A stretch of DNA of 64,000 nt from Mesorhizobium norvegicum (GTDB lineage: Bacteria; Pseudomonadota; Alphaproteobacteria; Rhizobiales; Rhizobiaceae): assembly GCF_004919685.1 (NCBI RefSeq), contig NZ_SMYZ01000084.1, forward strand, positions 1 through 64,000, read 5' to 3'. Made by a program: the position numbers and the translations under genes. A model generated the notes under the pieces. The model was not told the DNA's origin and searched no databases. It was given only the letters and a program-made list of their open reading frames with translations. Numbering within the stretch: the stretch's first letter is position 1; every line of letters begins with the position of its first letter. Shown here piece by piece: positions 28,973-37,507 of this stretch.

Positions 28973-29674
28973 CTAGAGACTGGCGAGAGTGACCTCCAAG
29001 TCCTCGTATGCGCCGACGAGGGCATCCGCGCCATGTCGCAACAGACCATCGCCATGAGTGCCGATGCAATGATTGCCAGCGATAAATCCGATCACGCGCA
29101 TACCCGCTGCCTTGCCCGCCAGGACGCCGTTCACGCTGTCCTCGACCACGATGCACTCCCCTGGATGAGCACCCATCGTAGCCGCCGCGTGCAAGAACAG
29201 GTCTGGTTCCGGCTTTCCGTTGACGACCATGTCCGATGAAAAAATATGAGGATTGAAAAGGTCGACAAGGCCTGTGTGTTCGAGTTTCCAACGCAATCGG
29301 GCGAGCGGCGTGCTTGACGCAACACATTTCGATGCCGGGAGCCGGCTAATCACATTCCGCGCGTCGGGTAAGGCCGTCAGATCCTTCCGCAAGCGTTCGT
29401 TGGTGTAGCCGGCAAGCTGTTCAAAAAAGCGCGGAGAGAGCGGCTTGGCTCGCTCCTGGCCGATTGCTTCGAGCTTCGCCTGCCACATAGCGGGAGATAA
29501 TCCCATGAAGGCTTGTGTATAGGCGCTCGGTTCGAACGTGATGCCCGCCGTCGTCAGATATTCAAGCTCGGCTGCCTGATATATCTCCTCGCTGTTCACA
29601 AGGACGCCGTCACAATCAAATATTATCAGCTTCAAAGGCGACACTTTGGGCCTGATATCTGGTGGTCGGCTCAT
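28973..29674 (-). CDS. HAD superfamily hydrolase (phosphatase/phosphoglucomutase-like)
   Basis: 233 residues from the ATG at 29674; the frame further upstream overlaps the permease. HAD motifs: LIIFDCDGVLVNSE (nucleophile Asp), ASSTPLARL, KPEPDLFLHA and VVEDSVNGVLAGKAAGM. It has a helical cap of class C1. It lies 13 bases downstream of the purine permease, so a role in nucleotide dephosphorylation is possible, but substrate calls in this family are unreliable. Confidence 0.9.
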   Translation of the reverse strand: MSRPPDIRPKVSPLKLIIFDCDGVLVNSEEIYQAAELEYLTTAGITFEPSAYTQAFMGLSPAMWQAKLEAIGQERAKPLSPRFFEQLAGYTNERLRKDLTALPDARNVISRLPASKCVASSTPLARLRWKLEHTGLVDLFNPHIFSSDMVVNGKPEPDLFLHAAATMGAHPGECIVVEDSVNGVLAGKAAGMRVIGFIAGNHCIGTHGDGLLRHGADALVGAYEDLEVTLASL

Positions 29675-29687
29675 GTCCGTGGCGCGT

Positions 29688-31024
29688 CTAGCGGGGATTT
29701 GGCAGGATCTGATGCAGCACGATAGCCCAGACGGCGCCGAAGGCGATCGATGAGCCGAGGATGTACTGCACGAGGTCAGGGAGCGTCTTGACGAAGTCCG
29801 GAGGCGCCAGCGTGGCAAACAGCGCCATCAGGATCGGCAGGCCGATGACCAGCATGTTCCGCTCGGTCAGAGGCGTGCCGCGCACGACGCGGAAACCGTT
29901 CATGGCAATGACGACGCACAGTACGCCGAAAACACCGCCGATGACCGGCCCCGGTATCGAGGCGATGACCGCCGAAAGCTTGCCGATCAGGCCAAACAGA
30001 ACCAGGAAGATGCCGGCCGCGGCAAAGGCGGCGCGGCTGGCAATGCCGGTGATGGCAATGATGCCGGCATTGGACGAGTAGCCTGTCACCGGCGTGCTGC
30101 ACAGCAGCGCGCTGACCAGGCAGCCGAGGCCTTCACCGGTGGCGCCCCGGTCGAGCTGCTCATCCGAAAGCGGCTTGTCGATGACGGCGCCGACGGCGAA
30201 CCAGGTGCCGGTGGTTTCGGCGAGAACGACGATGTAGACGATCAGCATCGTCAGTGTCGCCGACAGCGAGAACGTTACGTCGAGATTGAGGAAGGCGATG
30301 CGCGGCATGGAAAACCATGTCGCGTCGGCGACGCCCGCCATGTTCAGCTGGCCCATGAAGGCGGCGGCCACGCTGCCTGCCGCCAGGGCGATGATCACGG
30401 ACAGCAGGCGCAGCCAGGCGCCCTTCGCGCCAAGCGCCATGCCGGTCAGCATGCAGCCGACGAGGAAGGCCGCGGCGACAAAGGCAAGGACGATGTTGCC
30501 GCCGACGGTGGCGGTGCCGTGGACCGCGAACACGCTCTCCTTGAGCGCCACCGGCATCAAGGCGACGCCGACGACGATGATGATCGAGCCGCCGACGATG
30601 GGCGGTACGAAGCGGTTGACGAGGCGATGAAAGATCCTTGTCGGCGACCCGAGCAGCATGACCAGTATGGCGCCCGGAATGAGCGCTCCGACCACGGCGG
30701 AAAGACCCGCGATGCCGCCGCCCGCGCCGAACGCGATGGCCAGCACCGCGCCGATCGGGACGAAGGACGGCCCCTGGACGACCGGCAGCCGCATCAAAAG
30801 CTGCGACTGGATCAGTGTGGCGATGCCCGCCGCCACGAATGCGGACTGGATGAAGGCGCCGGCATCGCCGACGCTGAAGGCCAGCACCGACGCGATGATG
30901 AACGGCACGATATAGACGTCCATCGCCAGCACATGCTGGAGGCCGAGCAGTGCGCGGCCTTGCCCCATGGCAACGGATCATCCGGCTGGGCAATCAATGT
31001 GATCTCTGGCGCAACGCTTTCCAT
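29688..31024 (-). pseudogene. NCS2 uracil/xanthine permease with an apparent N-terminal frameshift
   Basis: The main frame (29688-30968, 426 aa) holds nearly the whole NCS2 permease: LLGLQHVLAMDVYIVP, VQGPSFVPIGAV, the middle AETTGTWFAVG and GVFGVLCVVIAMNGF. The normal start is in another frame: ATG at 31024 with a good AAGGGGAA site, reading MESVAPEITLIAQPDDPLPW and then GKA. About 2 extra bases (GC in GGCCGCGCACTG, near 30950-30962) break the two parts. The internal ATG at 30968 could rescue a nearly full-length protein but lacks a ribosome site. A sequencing error is possible. Confidence 0.75.
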
Positions 31025-31161
31025 GTACTGTTCCCCTTCTGGCCCCTCTGGAAATTCCCGCTCGATCATGGGATCAGTCGGGGCCGAAGGACAGCGGCCA
31101 CAACATTTGCCAACTGTTTTTTTGTAGGCCAAGCAGACTGTTAGCCGAACCGGAGCCGAAC

Positions 31162-32526
31162 ATGACGACAGAACCCTTCACGCTGCTCGGCACCGCCTTC
31201 CACACGCCCCAACGCGGCAGGCTGGAAGTGCTGAGGGACCATCTATTCAGCGTCGATGCGCAAGGGTGCATCGCGGAGATCCTGACGCCTGGTCATCCGG
31301 AGTACGAAGCGAGGCAGAACGCTGCACGCCAGGCCGGCACGCTGGTTGAGCTTGCCGATGGACAGTTCCTGCTGCCCGGCCTGATCGACCTGCACATCCA
31401 TGCGCCGCAATGGCCGCAGATGGGCAAGGCGCTGGATGTGCCGCTCGAAGTCTGGCTGCAGAAATACACGTTTCCGCTCGAAGCGCGCTTCGCGGATGTG
31501 AACTATGCGCGCGAGGTCTATACCGATCTGGTCGACAACCTTTTGGCCAACGGAACCACCACGGCGCTCTATTTCGCCACGGTCCATGTCGACGCGAGCC
31601 TGGTGCTTGCCGAGACCTGTCTTGAGAAGGGGCAGCGCGCGCTTGTCGGCAAGGTGGTGATGGACGATCCAGAGCAGTGTCCACCCTTCTACCGCGATGC
31701 CGATGCGGCAAGCGCGGTGTCGGACGCCAGGCGGTTCATCGAGGCGGTCAAGGCGCTGGACCCGCGCGACAGGCCGCTCGTCCAGCCGGCGATCACACCG
31801 CGCTTCATCCCAAGCTGCACGGATGCGGCGTTGCAAGGACTGGGCGAGCTGGCAACCGAATTCGGCTGCCACGTGCAGACGCATTGCTCAGAAAGCGACT
31901 GGGCAAAGCAGTTCGTCGAGACGCGCTTCGGCCGAACCGATGCGGCAAGCCTCGATGGTTTCGGTCTGCTCACCCGGCACACGATCCTGGCGCATTCGAA
32001 TTTCATCGATGAGCAGGATATGGACCTCATAGAGGAGAAGGGCGCGGGCGTTGCCCATTGCCCGCTCTCCAATTTCTATTTCGCCAATGCCGCCTTTCCG
32101 CTGCGCGCGGCACTTGACCGGCACATGCATATCGGGCTCGGAACCGACATTTCGGGAGGCTACAGCCCGTCGTTGTTCGACGGCTGCCGGCATGCGCTGT
32201 CGGCGTCAAGGATGCTGCAGAGCGGTGTCCATGCCGGCCTGCCGGCCGAGGTGCGCGGTGCGCCCGGCGAACCCATCACCCATCAGGAGGCGTTCTGGCT
32301 GGCCACTGCCGGCGGTGCGGAAGCACTCGATCTGCCGACGGGCAGTTTTCGCGTCGGCTATGAGTTCGACGCGCTGCTGATCGACACCCGGGCCAAGGCC
32401 TCGAATATCCACGTCAGCAGAGTCTACGATACATTGGAAGAAATATTCCAGAAGGTCGTGCTCAACGCGGCGCGGGCCAACATCGCCAGTGTCTGGGTGA
32501 ATGGCCGGAGGGTGGTTGGGCAATAG
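31162..32526 (+). CDS. guaD: Guanine deaminase
   Basis: 454 residues. Amidohydrolase that converts guanine to xanthine and ammonia. Zinc ligands are in LPGLIDLHIHAPQW, in the HCSESD strand, and in LGTDISGGYS (final Asp); HSNFIDEQDMDLI follows the guanine deaminase pattern. GGAG precedes the ATG. It is divergent from the purine permease, so uptake and deamination fit together. Confidence 0.95.
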   Translation: MTTEPFTLLGTAFHTPQRGRLEVLRDHLFSVDAQGCIAEILTPGHPEYEARQNAARQAGTLVELADGQFLLPGLIDLHIHAPQWPQMGKALDVPLEVWLQKYTFPLEARFADVNYAREVYTDLVDNLLANGTTTALYFATVHVDASLVLAETCLEKGQRALVGKVVMDDPEQCPPFYRDADAASAVSDARRFIEAVKALDPRDRPLVQPAITPRFIPSCTDAALQGLGELATEFGCHVQTHCSESDWAKQFVETRFGRTDAASLDGFGLLTRHTILAHSNFIDEQDMDLIEEKGAGVAHCPLSNFYFANAAFPLRAALDRHMHIGLGTDISGGYSPSLFDGCRHALSASRMLQSGVHAGLPAEVRGAPGEPITHQEAFWLATAGGAEALDLPTGSFRVGYEFDALLIDTRAKASNIHVSRVYDTLEEIFQKVVLNAARANIASVWVNGRRVVGQ

Positions 32527-32556
32527 CCGGTTTCTCGGCCACCCGGAAAGACCGCT

Positions 32557-32583
32557 GATCACGCCGCCATGGGCGGCGTGATC
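32557..32583. terminator. Bidirectional terminator-like hairpin between guaD and ychF
   Basis: Perfect 12-bp stem GATCACGCCGCC / GGCGGCGTGATC with a 3-base loop between convergent genes. It has no strong T tract, so the efficiency is uncertain. Confidence 0.6.
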
Positions 32584-32592
32584 TTCGTCACA

Positions 32593-33696
32593 TCAGGTGT
32601 TGAACTTGAACAGCAGGATGTCGCCGTCCTGGACGACATATTCCTTGCCTTCGTCGCGCGCCTTGCCGGCTTCCTTGGCCGCCACTTCGCCGCCCAGTGT
32701 GACGAAGTCGTTGTAGGCGATGGTCTGGGCGCGGATGAAGCCGCGCTCGAAATCGGTGTGGATGACGCCAGCCGCCTGCGGTGCCTTGTCGCCCTTGTGC
32801 ACGGTCCAGGCGCGCGTCTCCTTCGGCCCTACGGTGAAATAGGTGATGAGGTGCAATAGCTCGTAGCCGGCGCGGATGACCTTGTTCAGGCCGGGCTCGT
32901 CGAGGCCGAGCGAGGACAGGAATTCCATCTCTTCCTCGTCCGAGAGCTGGGCGACTTCGGCCTCGATCGCGGCCGAGATGACGACGGTGCTGGCGCCTTG
33001 CGCCGCAGCCATCTTCTCCACGGCCTTGGTGTGCTCGTTGCCGGTGGCGGCGTCGGCTTCGGCGACGTTGCAGACGTAGAGGACCGGGTGCGAGGTCAAA
33101 AGGTTGAGCCCCTGCAGGATGCGCAGGTCTTCCGCCGAGATGCCGTTGAGCAGGACGCGGGTCGGCTTGCCGGCTTGCAGCAGTTCGAGTGCGGCCTCCA
33201 TCATCGGCAGCACGGCGGTCGCTTCCTTGTCCTTGCTGCCGGCGCGCTTGCGGAATTGCACGATGCGGCGCTCGAGGCTGTCGAGGTCGGCGAGCATCAG
33301 CTCGGTTTCGACCGTCTCGGCGTCGGCAACAGGGTCGATGCGGCCCTCGACATGGGTGATGTCGTCATCCTCGAAGCAGCGCAGCACATGCACGATGGCG
33401 TCGACCTCGCGGATGTTGGCAAGGAACTGGTTGCCCAGCCCTTCGCCCTTCGAGGCGCCGCGCACCAGGCCGGCAATGTCGACGAAGGAGATGCGGGTCG
33501 GGATGATCTCCTTCGACTTGCCGATCGCCGCGATCTTCTGCAGGCGCGGATCGGGCACCGCGACCTCGCCGGTGTTCGGTTCGATGGTGCAGAACGGATA
33601 GTTGGCGGCCTGCGCCGCAGCCGTCCTGGTCAACGCGTTGAAAAGCGTCGACTTGCCGACGTTGGGCAAGCCAACGATGCCGCATTTGAAACCCAT
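32593..33696 (-). CDS. ychF: Redox-regulated ATPase/GTPase YchF
   Basis: 367 residues from the ATG at 33696; an open frame continues far upstream but does not belong to the protein. Obg-family P-loop GLPNVGKST, switch NYPFCTIEPN, DIAGLVRGAS and a C-terminal TGS domain ending DILLFKFNT. A ribosome-associated, ATP-preferring P-loop protein linked to the oxidative stress response. It closes the rplY-pth-TPR-ychF cluster. Confidence 0.96.
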   Translation of the reverse strand: MGFKCGIVGLPNVGKSTLFNALTRTAAAQAANYPFCTIEPNTGEVAVPDPRLQKIAAIGKSKEIIPTRISFVDIAGLVRGASKGEGLGNQFLANIREVDAIVHVLRCFEDDDITHVEGRIDPVADAETVETELMLADLDSLERRIVQFRKRAGSKDKEATAVLPMMEAALELLQAGKPTRVLLNGISAEDLRILQGLNLLTSHPVLYVCNVAEADAATGNEHTKAVEKMAAAQGASTVVISAAIEAEVAQLSDEEEMEFLSSLGLDEPGLNKVIRAGYELLHLITYFTVGPKETRAWTVHKGDKAPQAAGVIHTDFERGFIRAQTIAYNDFVTLGGEVAAKEAGKARDEGKEYVVQDGDILLFKFNT

Positions 33697-33815
33697 TTTG
33701 TCCGGTCCTATCGGGAAAATCGAAATTTGATCAGGGCTATGGGCGATAGGGGTGATCAACGTCAAGCCCCTACTGGGCCAGGTGGTCGCGTCGAGGCGAA
33801 GCCGGTGGCCGGCGC

Positions 33816-34568
33816 TCAGCCCGCCAGTTCCCGCAATCTGGCGAGCCGGCCAGGTTCCTGGCCGACAAAGGCGGGATCGTTCTCCAGAGCGGCGAGGGCG
33901 CGCCGGGCGCTCCCGCGCGCGCGGTCTCTGTCGCCGATCCCGGCATAGCACTCGGCCAACTCTTCGTGCATGTAAGGCGCCTGATCGCCATCGGCTTCCG
34001 CCGCACCGGCTGCCTCTTCGGCGAGGATGCGGGCTTCCTCGAAGCGGCCGAGCGCGCGCAATGTCCTGATGACGGCGTAGCGGGCGATGCGCAACTCTCG
34101 TGTCTGGTCGCGCGACCGCCGCACCTCGACCGCTTGCTCGAAGACAGGCAATGCATCCTCGAACCGGCCGGCGTCGAAATGGGACCAGCCGAGATTGTTG
34201 AGCAAAGGCCCGCGCCAGCCCTCGGCCTCCCGATGTTCGCCGATATAGGCAAGGGCGGTCGCGGTCCATTCGATGGCGTCGTCGAGCGTTCCGACGATGG
34301 CCATCATGTGGGCTGCGTCGACCGCCAGCACGTGGGCGCGCGCCTGTTGCGCCAGCCGCCATGCCTCGTCAAACAGCGGCCGTGCCATATCGTGCTGTCC
34401 GGCGGAGTTGTACAAGCGACCGCGCTCGATGGCGCATGTCGCACGACCGATGGGATCGCTGCCGGCGAGACGCATGGCCCGGTCGATCAGCGCATGAGCG
34501 GCGGCGAAATCTCCCGCCAATCCAAGTCGCCTGGCTTGCCCGGTCAGATCCGAAGACTCATCCGCCAT
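33816..34568 (-). CDS. Tetratricopeptide repeat protein
   Basis: 250 residues made of about five TPR units, for example LLNNLGWSHFDAGRFEDALP and AVIRTLRALGRFEEARILAE. No enzyme domain, signal peptide or membrane segment is seen. Probably a protein-binding scaffold. It is inserted between pth and ychF, which are usually adjacent. Partner unknown. Confidence 0.85.
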   Translation of the reverse strand: MADESSDLTGQARRLGLAGDFAAAHALIDRAMRLAGSDPIGRATCAIERGRLYNSAGQHDMARPLFDEAWRLAQQARAHVLAVDAAHMMAIVGTLDDAIEWTATALAYIGEHREAEGWRGPLLNNLGWSHFDAGRFEDALPVFEQAVEVRRSRDQTRELRIARYAVIRTLRALGRFEEARILAEEAAGAAEADGDQAPYMHEELAECYAGIGDRDRARGSARRALAALENDPAFVGQEPGRLARLRELAG

Positions 34569-34594
34569 ACCAGTCTCGCTTGCCGCGGGCCGCT

Positions 34595-35320
34595 TCAGTC
34601 CTTGTTGCCGAAGAGTTTCTTCAGCATCGCGGCCATCGGGCCGGTCTCAGGCAGCTTGACCGCCGGCTGCTGCTGACGAGCTTGGCGGACGTGACTTTGC
34701 TGTTTTGGGGCCGGCTGCTTCGGCGCCGATTTTTCCGGTTCCGCGCCAGCCTTGCCCTGTACGGCAAGGCTGGCCTTGTTCATGAAGCCGGAGTCGTCAC
34801 CCTTGACGATCATGGCGGCGTTGTCGGCGATCGCGTCGAGCAGCGGTTCGAGCCATTCGCGGTCGGCCTTGGCGAAATCGCCGAGCACATGATGCTGGAC
34901 CATTTCCTTGACGCCGGGATGGCCGACGCCGATGCGCACGCGGCGATAGGCGTTGCCGACGTGGCCGTCGATCGAGCGGATGCCGTTGTGGCCACCGGCG
35001 CCGCCGCCGGTTTTGATGCGCAGCTTGCCTTCGGCAAGGTCGATCTCGTCATAGAAGACGGTGAGTGCGGAAAGCTCGAGCTTGTAGAAGCGCAGCGCTT
35101 CGCCGACCGACTGGCCGGACAGGTTCATGAAGGTCTGCGGCTTGATCAGGACGATCTTTTCGCCGCCGAGCGTGCCTTCTGAAATCAGGCCCTGGAATTT
35201 CTTCGACCAGGGCGAAAAGGAATGGCGGCGGGCAATTGCGTCCGCCGCCATGAAACCGACATTGTGGCGATTGTCAGCGTATTTCGCGCCCGGATTGCCG
35301 AGGCCTGCAAAGACAAGCAT
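34595..35320 (-). CDS. pth: Peptidyl-tRNA hydrolase
   Basis: 241 residues. It releases peptides from prematurely dropped peptidyl-tRNA. Conserved [18 protein letters not shown] contains the catalytic His, and [16 protein letters not shown] and [13 protein letters not shown] follow. The last 45 residues are a basic, Lys/Gln/Pro-rich tail not present in the roughly 194-residue E. coli enzyme. It lies 23 bases downstream of rplY on the same transcript. Confidence 0.96.
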   Translation of the reverse strand: MLVFAGLGNPGAKYADNRHNVGFMAADAIARRHSFSPWSKKFQGLISEGTLGGEKIVLIKPQTFMNLSGQSVGEALRFYKLELSALTVFYDEIDLAEGKLRIKTGGGAGGHNGIRSIDGHVGNAYRRVRIGVGHPGVKEMVQHHVLGDFAKADREWLEPLLDAIADNAAMIVKGDDSGFMNKASLAVQGKAGAEPEKSAPKQPAPKQQSHVRQARQQQPAVKLPETGPMAAMLKKLFGNKD

Positions 35321-35343
35321 CGTCTGCTCCGGGCGGGAAAGAG

Positions 35344-35985
35344 TTACTTCTCTTCGGCGGCAGGAGCCGCTTCAGGTGCAGCCACTTCAGCCGTCTCTTC
35401 CGTCTCCGGCTTCATTGCCGACGAACCGGCAATGGTCGCGATGGTGAAGTCGCGGTCGGAGATCACAGGCTTCACACCGGCCGGCAGCGTAACCGCCGAG
35501 ATGTGGATCGAGTCGCCAATGTTGGCGCCGGTGAGATCGACGGTGATGAATTCCGGGATCGCATTGGCCGGGCAGTGGAACTCGACTTCGTGACGCACGA
35601 TGTTGAGCACGCCGCCGCGCTTGATGCCGGGCGACTTGTCCTCGTTGATGAAGTGGACAGGCACGTCGACATTGACCTGAGTGTCCTTGCCGATGCGCAG
35701 GAAGTCGACATGGACAGGGAAATCCTTGACCGGGTCGAGCTGGAAGTCCTTCGGCAGGACCTGGATCTTCTTGCCGTCGACGTCGATCGTGGCGATCGTG
35801 GTCAGGAACCCGCCGCCATGGATCTTGTAGTAGATGTCCTTGTAGGTGAGCGCGATAGCCAGGGGAGGCTGCTTGTCACCATAAATTACTGCAGGCACTT
35901 TACCGTTGCGGCGAACTGCACGGGCGGACCCCTTACCGACCTGTTCGCGTGCTTCGGCCTTGAGCTCGTAAGTGTCGTGGCTCAT
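35344..35985 (-). CDS. rplY: 50S ribosomal protein L25/Ctc
   Basis: 213 residues, the long form with an N-terminal L25 domain ([19 protein letters not shown]) and a C-terminal TL5/Ctc domain. The tail is acidic and Ala/Glu-rich ([17 protein letters not shown]). It binds 5S rRNA. AAAGGAAA precedes the ATG. First gene of the rplY-pth-TPR-ychF set. Confidence 0.95.
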   Translation of the reverse strand: MSHDTYELKAEAREQVGKGSARAVRRNGKVPAVIYGDKQPPLAIALTYKDIYYKIHGGGFLTTIATIDVDGKKIQVLPKDFQLDPVKDFPVHVDFLRIGKDTQVNVDVPVHFINEDKSPGIKRGGVLNIVRHEVEFHCPANAIPEFITVDLTGANIGDSIHISAVTLPAGVKPVISDRDFTIATIAGSSAMKPETEETAEVAAPEAAPAAEEK

Positions 35986-36182
35986 GGCATTTCCTTTCGG
36001 TTTGTTCTGGAGCGCTCACGGTTGGCAGAGTGCCTGGACCGTAAACGTCGAAAGCCGCCGGGTGAGGCGGCCTTCCGCCGCGTTGCCTCCAAGGGTGTCT
36101 ACGCGGGTGGCGGCTCTATAGCGGAAGGCGGCCGGAGGTGCAAGCCAAAGGCAGGCCCGCCGGCGCGCAGCCCAGGCGGGTG

Positions 36183-37217
36183 CTATCCGCGCTTTTCGAT
36201 GACGGCATAGAGCACGTTGTGGTTCTCGCCAAAGAACACCTGCGCCTCGACGGCGTTGCGGTCGACGCTGGCATTGACGATGTTCCACATGTCGACCTCC
36301 GACCGCAGCAGCAACACCCAGTCCATGAACGTCTCCCGGTAGCCGGCGTCAGGATTGCCCTCGGCGTAGTTCGCGAACAGGAATGTCCCGTTCGGCTTCA
36401 ACATCTGCAGGCAGGTTTTCGTGAGTTTCACGGCGACGTTGTGCTGGAGGTAGTCGTAAAGGCCGGAGGCGTAGATGAAGTCGAACTTGCCCAGTTTGTG
36501 GCCCCTCGTGAGCACGGTTCGCACCGAGCCGTCGATGGCCTCGATCGCGGTGCCCTGGAAGTCGCGCGCGATCAATCCAACGCTCTGGGGGTCCTGATCG
36601 AGTGCAACCCAACGCTTGAGACGGCCTTCCGCTAGGGCGGCCGAGCGATTGGCCTCCCGCAAATGGCCGGCCGCGATCGCCAGGACCTCGGTTTGCGGTC
36701 CGTTCTTGGCCGCAATCTCATCGACATATCGGGTCAAGAGATCGCGTCGTTCCCGTGCAGCGACGCACGACGGGACGTTCTGGGTATGGCTATAGAGTGC
36801 CTTGCCGACCTCCGAGGCGTTTGCCACGCTCTCGGCCACATGCGGATCGCAATAGATGTAGTCGAGCAACTCCGCGTCGCCGGAATAACCCCTGGGCTTG
36901 CTGAAGGACCACCGCGTGAGCGGATCCTGCAGAAAATACTCCAGGATCGGGTGGTTCTGCGCCACCGGTATCAAGGCTTGCCAAACGTCGGGATGAACCT
37001 TGGAACGCAGCGCGTTGAGGTAGGCCAGCAGGCGACGCACGATCTCGGCGGGGTCCTTGCTTTGTTCGACCTGCTGGTGTGTCGCGTGGAGAATGAGCGC
37101 CAGCTCCGCGCGAGCGGTTTCGAACGCTTCGCCGTGATGCTCGAGCTTTCCTCGAGGGAGACTGCCGGCGAGCATCTCGGCAGTAATCAAGCTTTTGCCA
37201 TCAAGAACGGTCTGCAC
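36183..37217 (-). CDS. Class I SAM-dependent methyltransferase (PhcB-like)
   Basis: 344 residues. A helical N-terminal part leads to the motif FSKPRGYSGDAELLDYIY, which I associate with proteins annotated as 3-hydroxypalmitate methyl ester synthases. A Rossmann methyltransferase domain follows (TEVLAIAAGHLREA, VALDQDPQS, FDFIYASGLYDYL). It could make a fatty-acid methyl ester signal, but the substrate is inferred by motif only. It is divergent from a GGDEF-EAL gene with a 290-base shared upstream region. Confidence 0.75.
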   Translation of the reverse strand: MQTVLDGKSLITAEMLAGSLPRGKLEHHGEAFETARAELALILHATHQQVEQSKDPAEIVRRLLAYLNALRSKVHPDVWQALIPVAQNHPILEYFLQDPLTRWSFSKPRGYSGDAELLDYIYCDPHVAESVANASEVGKALYSHTQNVPSCVAARERRDLLTRYVDEIAAKNGPQTEVLAIAAGHLREANRSAALAEGRLKRWVALDQDPQSVGLIARDFQGTAIEAIDGSVRTVLTRGHKLGKFDFIYASGLYDYLQHNVAVKLTKTCLQMLKPNGTFLFANYAEGNPDAGYRETFMDWVLLLRSEVDMWNIVNASVDRNAVEAQVFFGENHNVLYAVIEKRG

Positions 37218-37507
37218 GCCATCACTCCATAGTTAACAGTCAGTTAACTTATTGCGTAGAATGCTCCCTTTGCCAATGTCAGCCCGGCGGCATTTTAGGT
37301 TTATGATTAATTTCCCGCAAACCATGTTCGTTGGTTAGACAGCTTCCGAGCCGATTCCGGGTTCGAGTTAACGGAAACTTGTCTTGCGCGATTGCATTTG
37401 TTTGCCCGGCGTCGCAATCGCCGTCGCGTCCCAAGGAGCCGGCCCGCGTGGGGGCAGAAGCTGGAAATGAGTTCAGAATACAAAATCCCTTTCAAACGGG
37501 GTCTGTG

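Noticed and set aside
33697-34362. Long upstream extension of the ychF frame
   Set aside because: It overlaps the TPR gene in another frame, and the YchF family starts at MGFKCGIVG.
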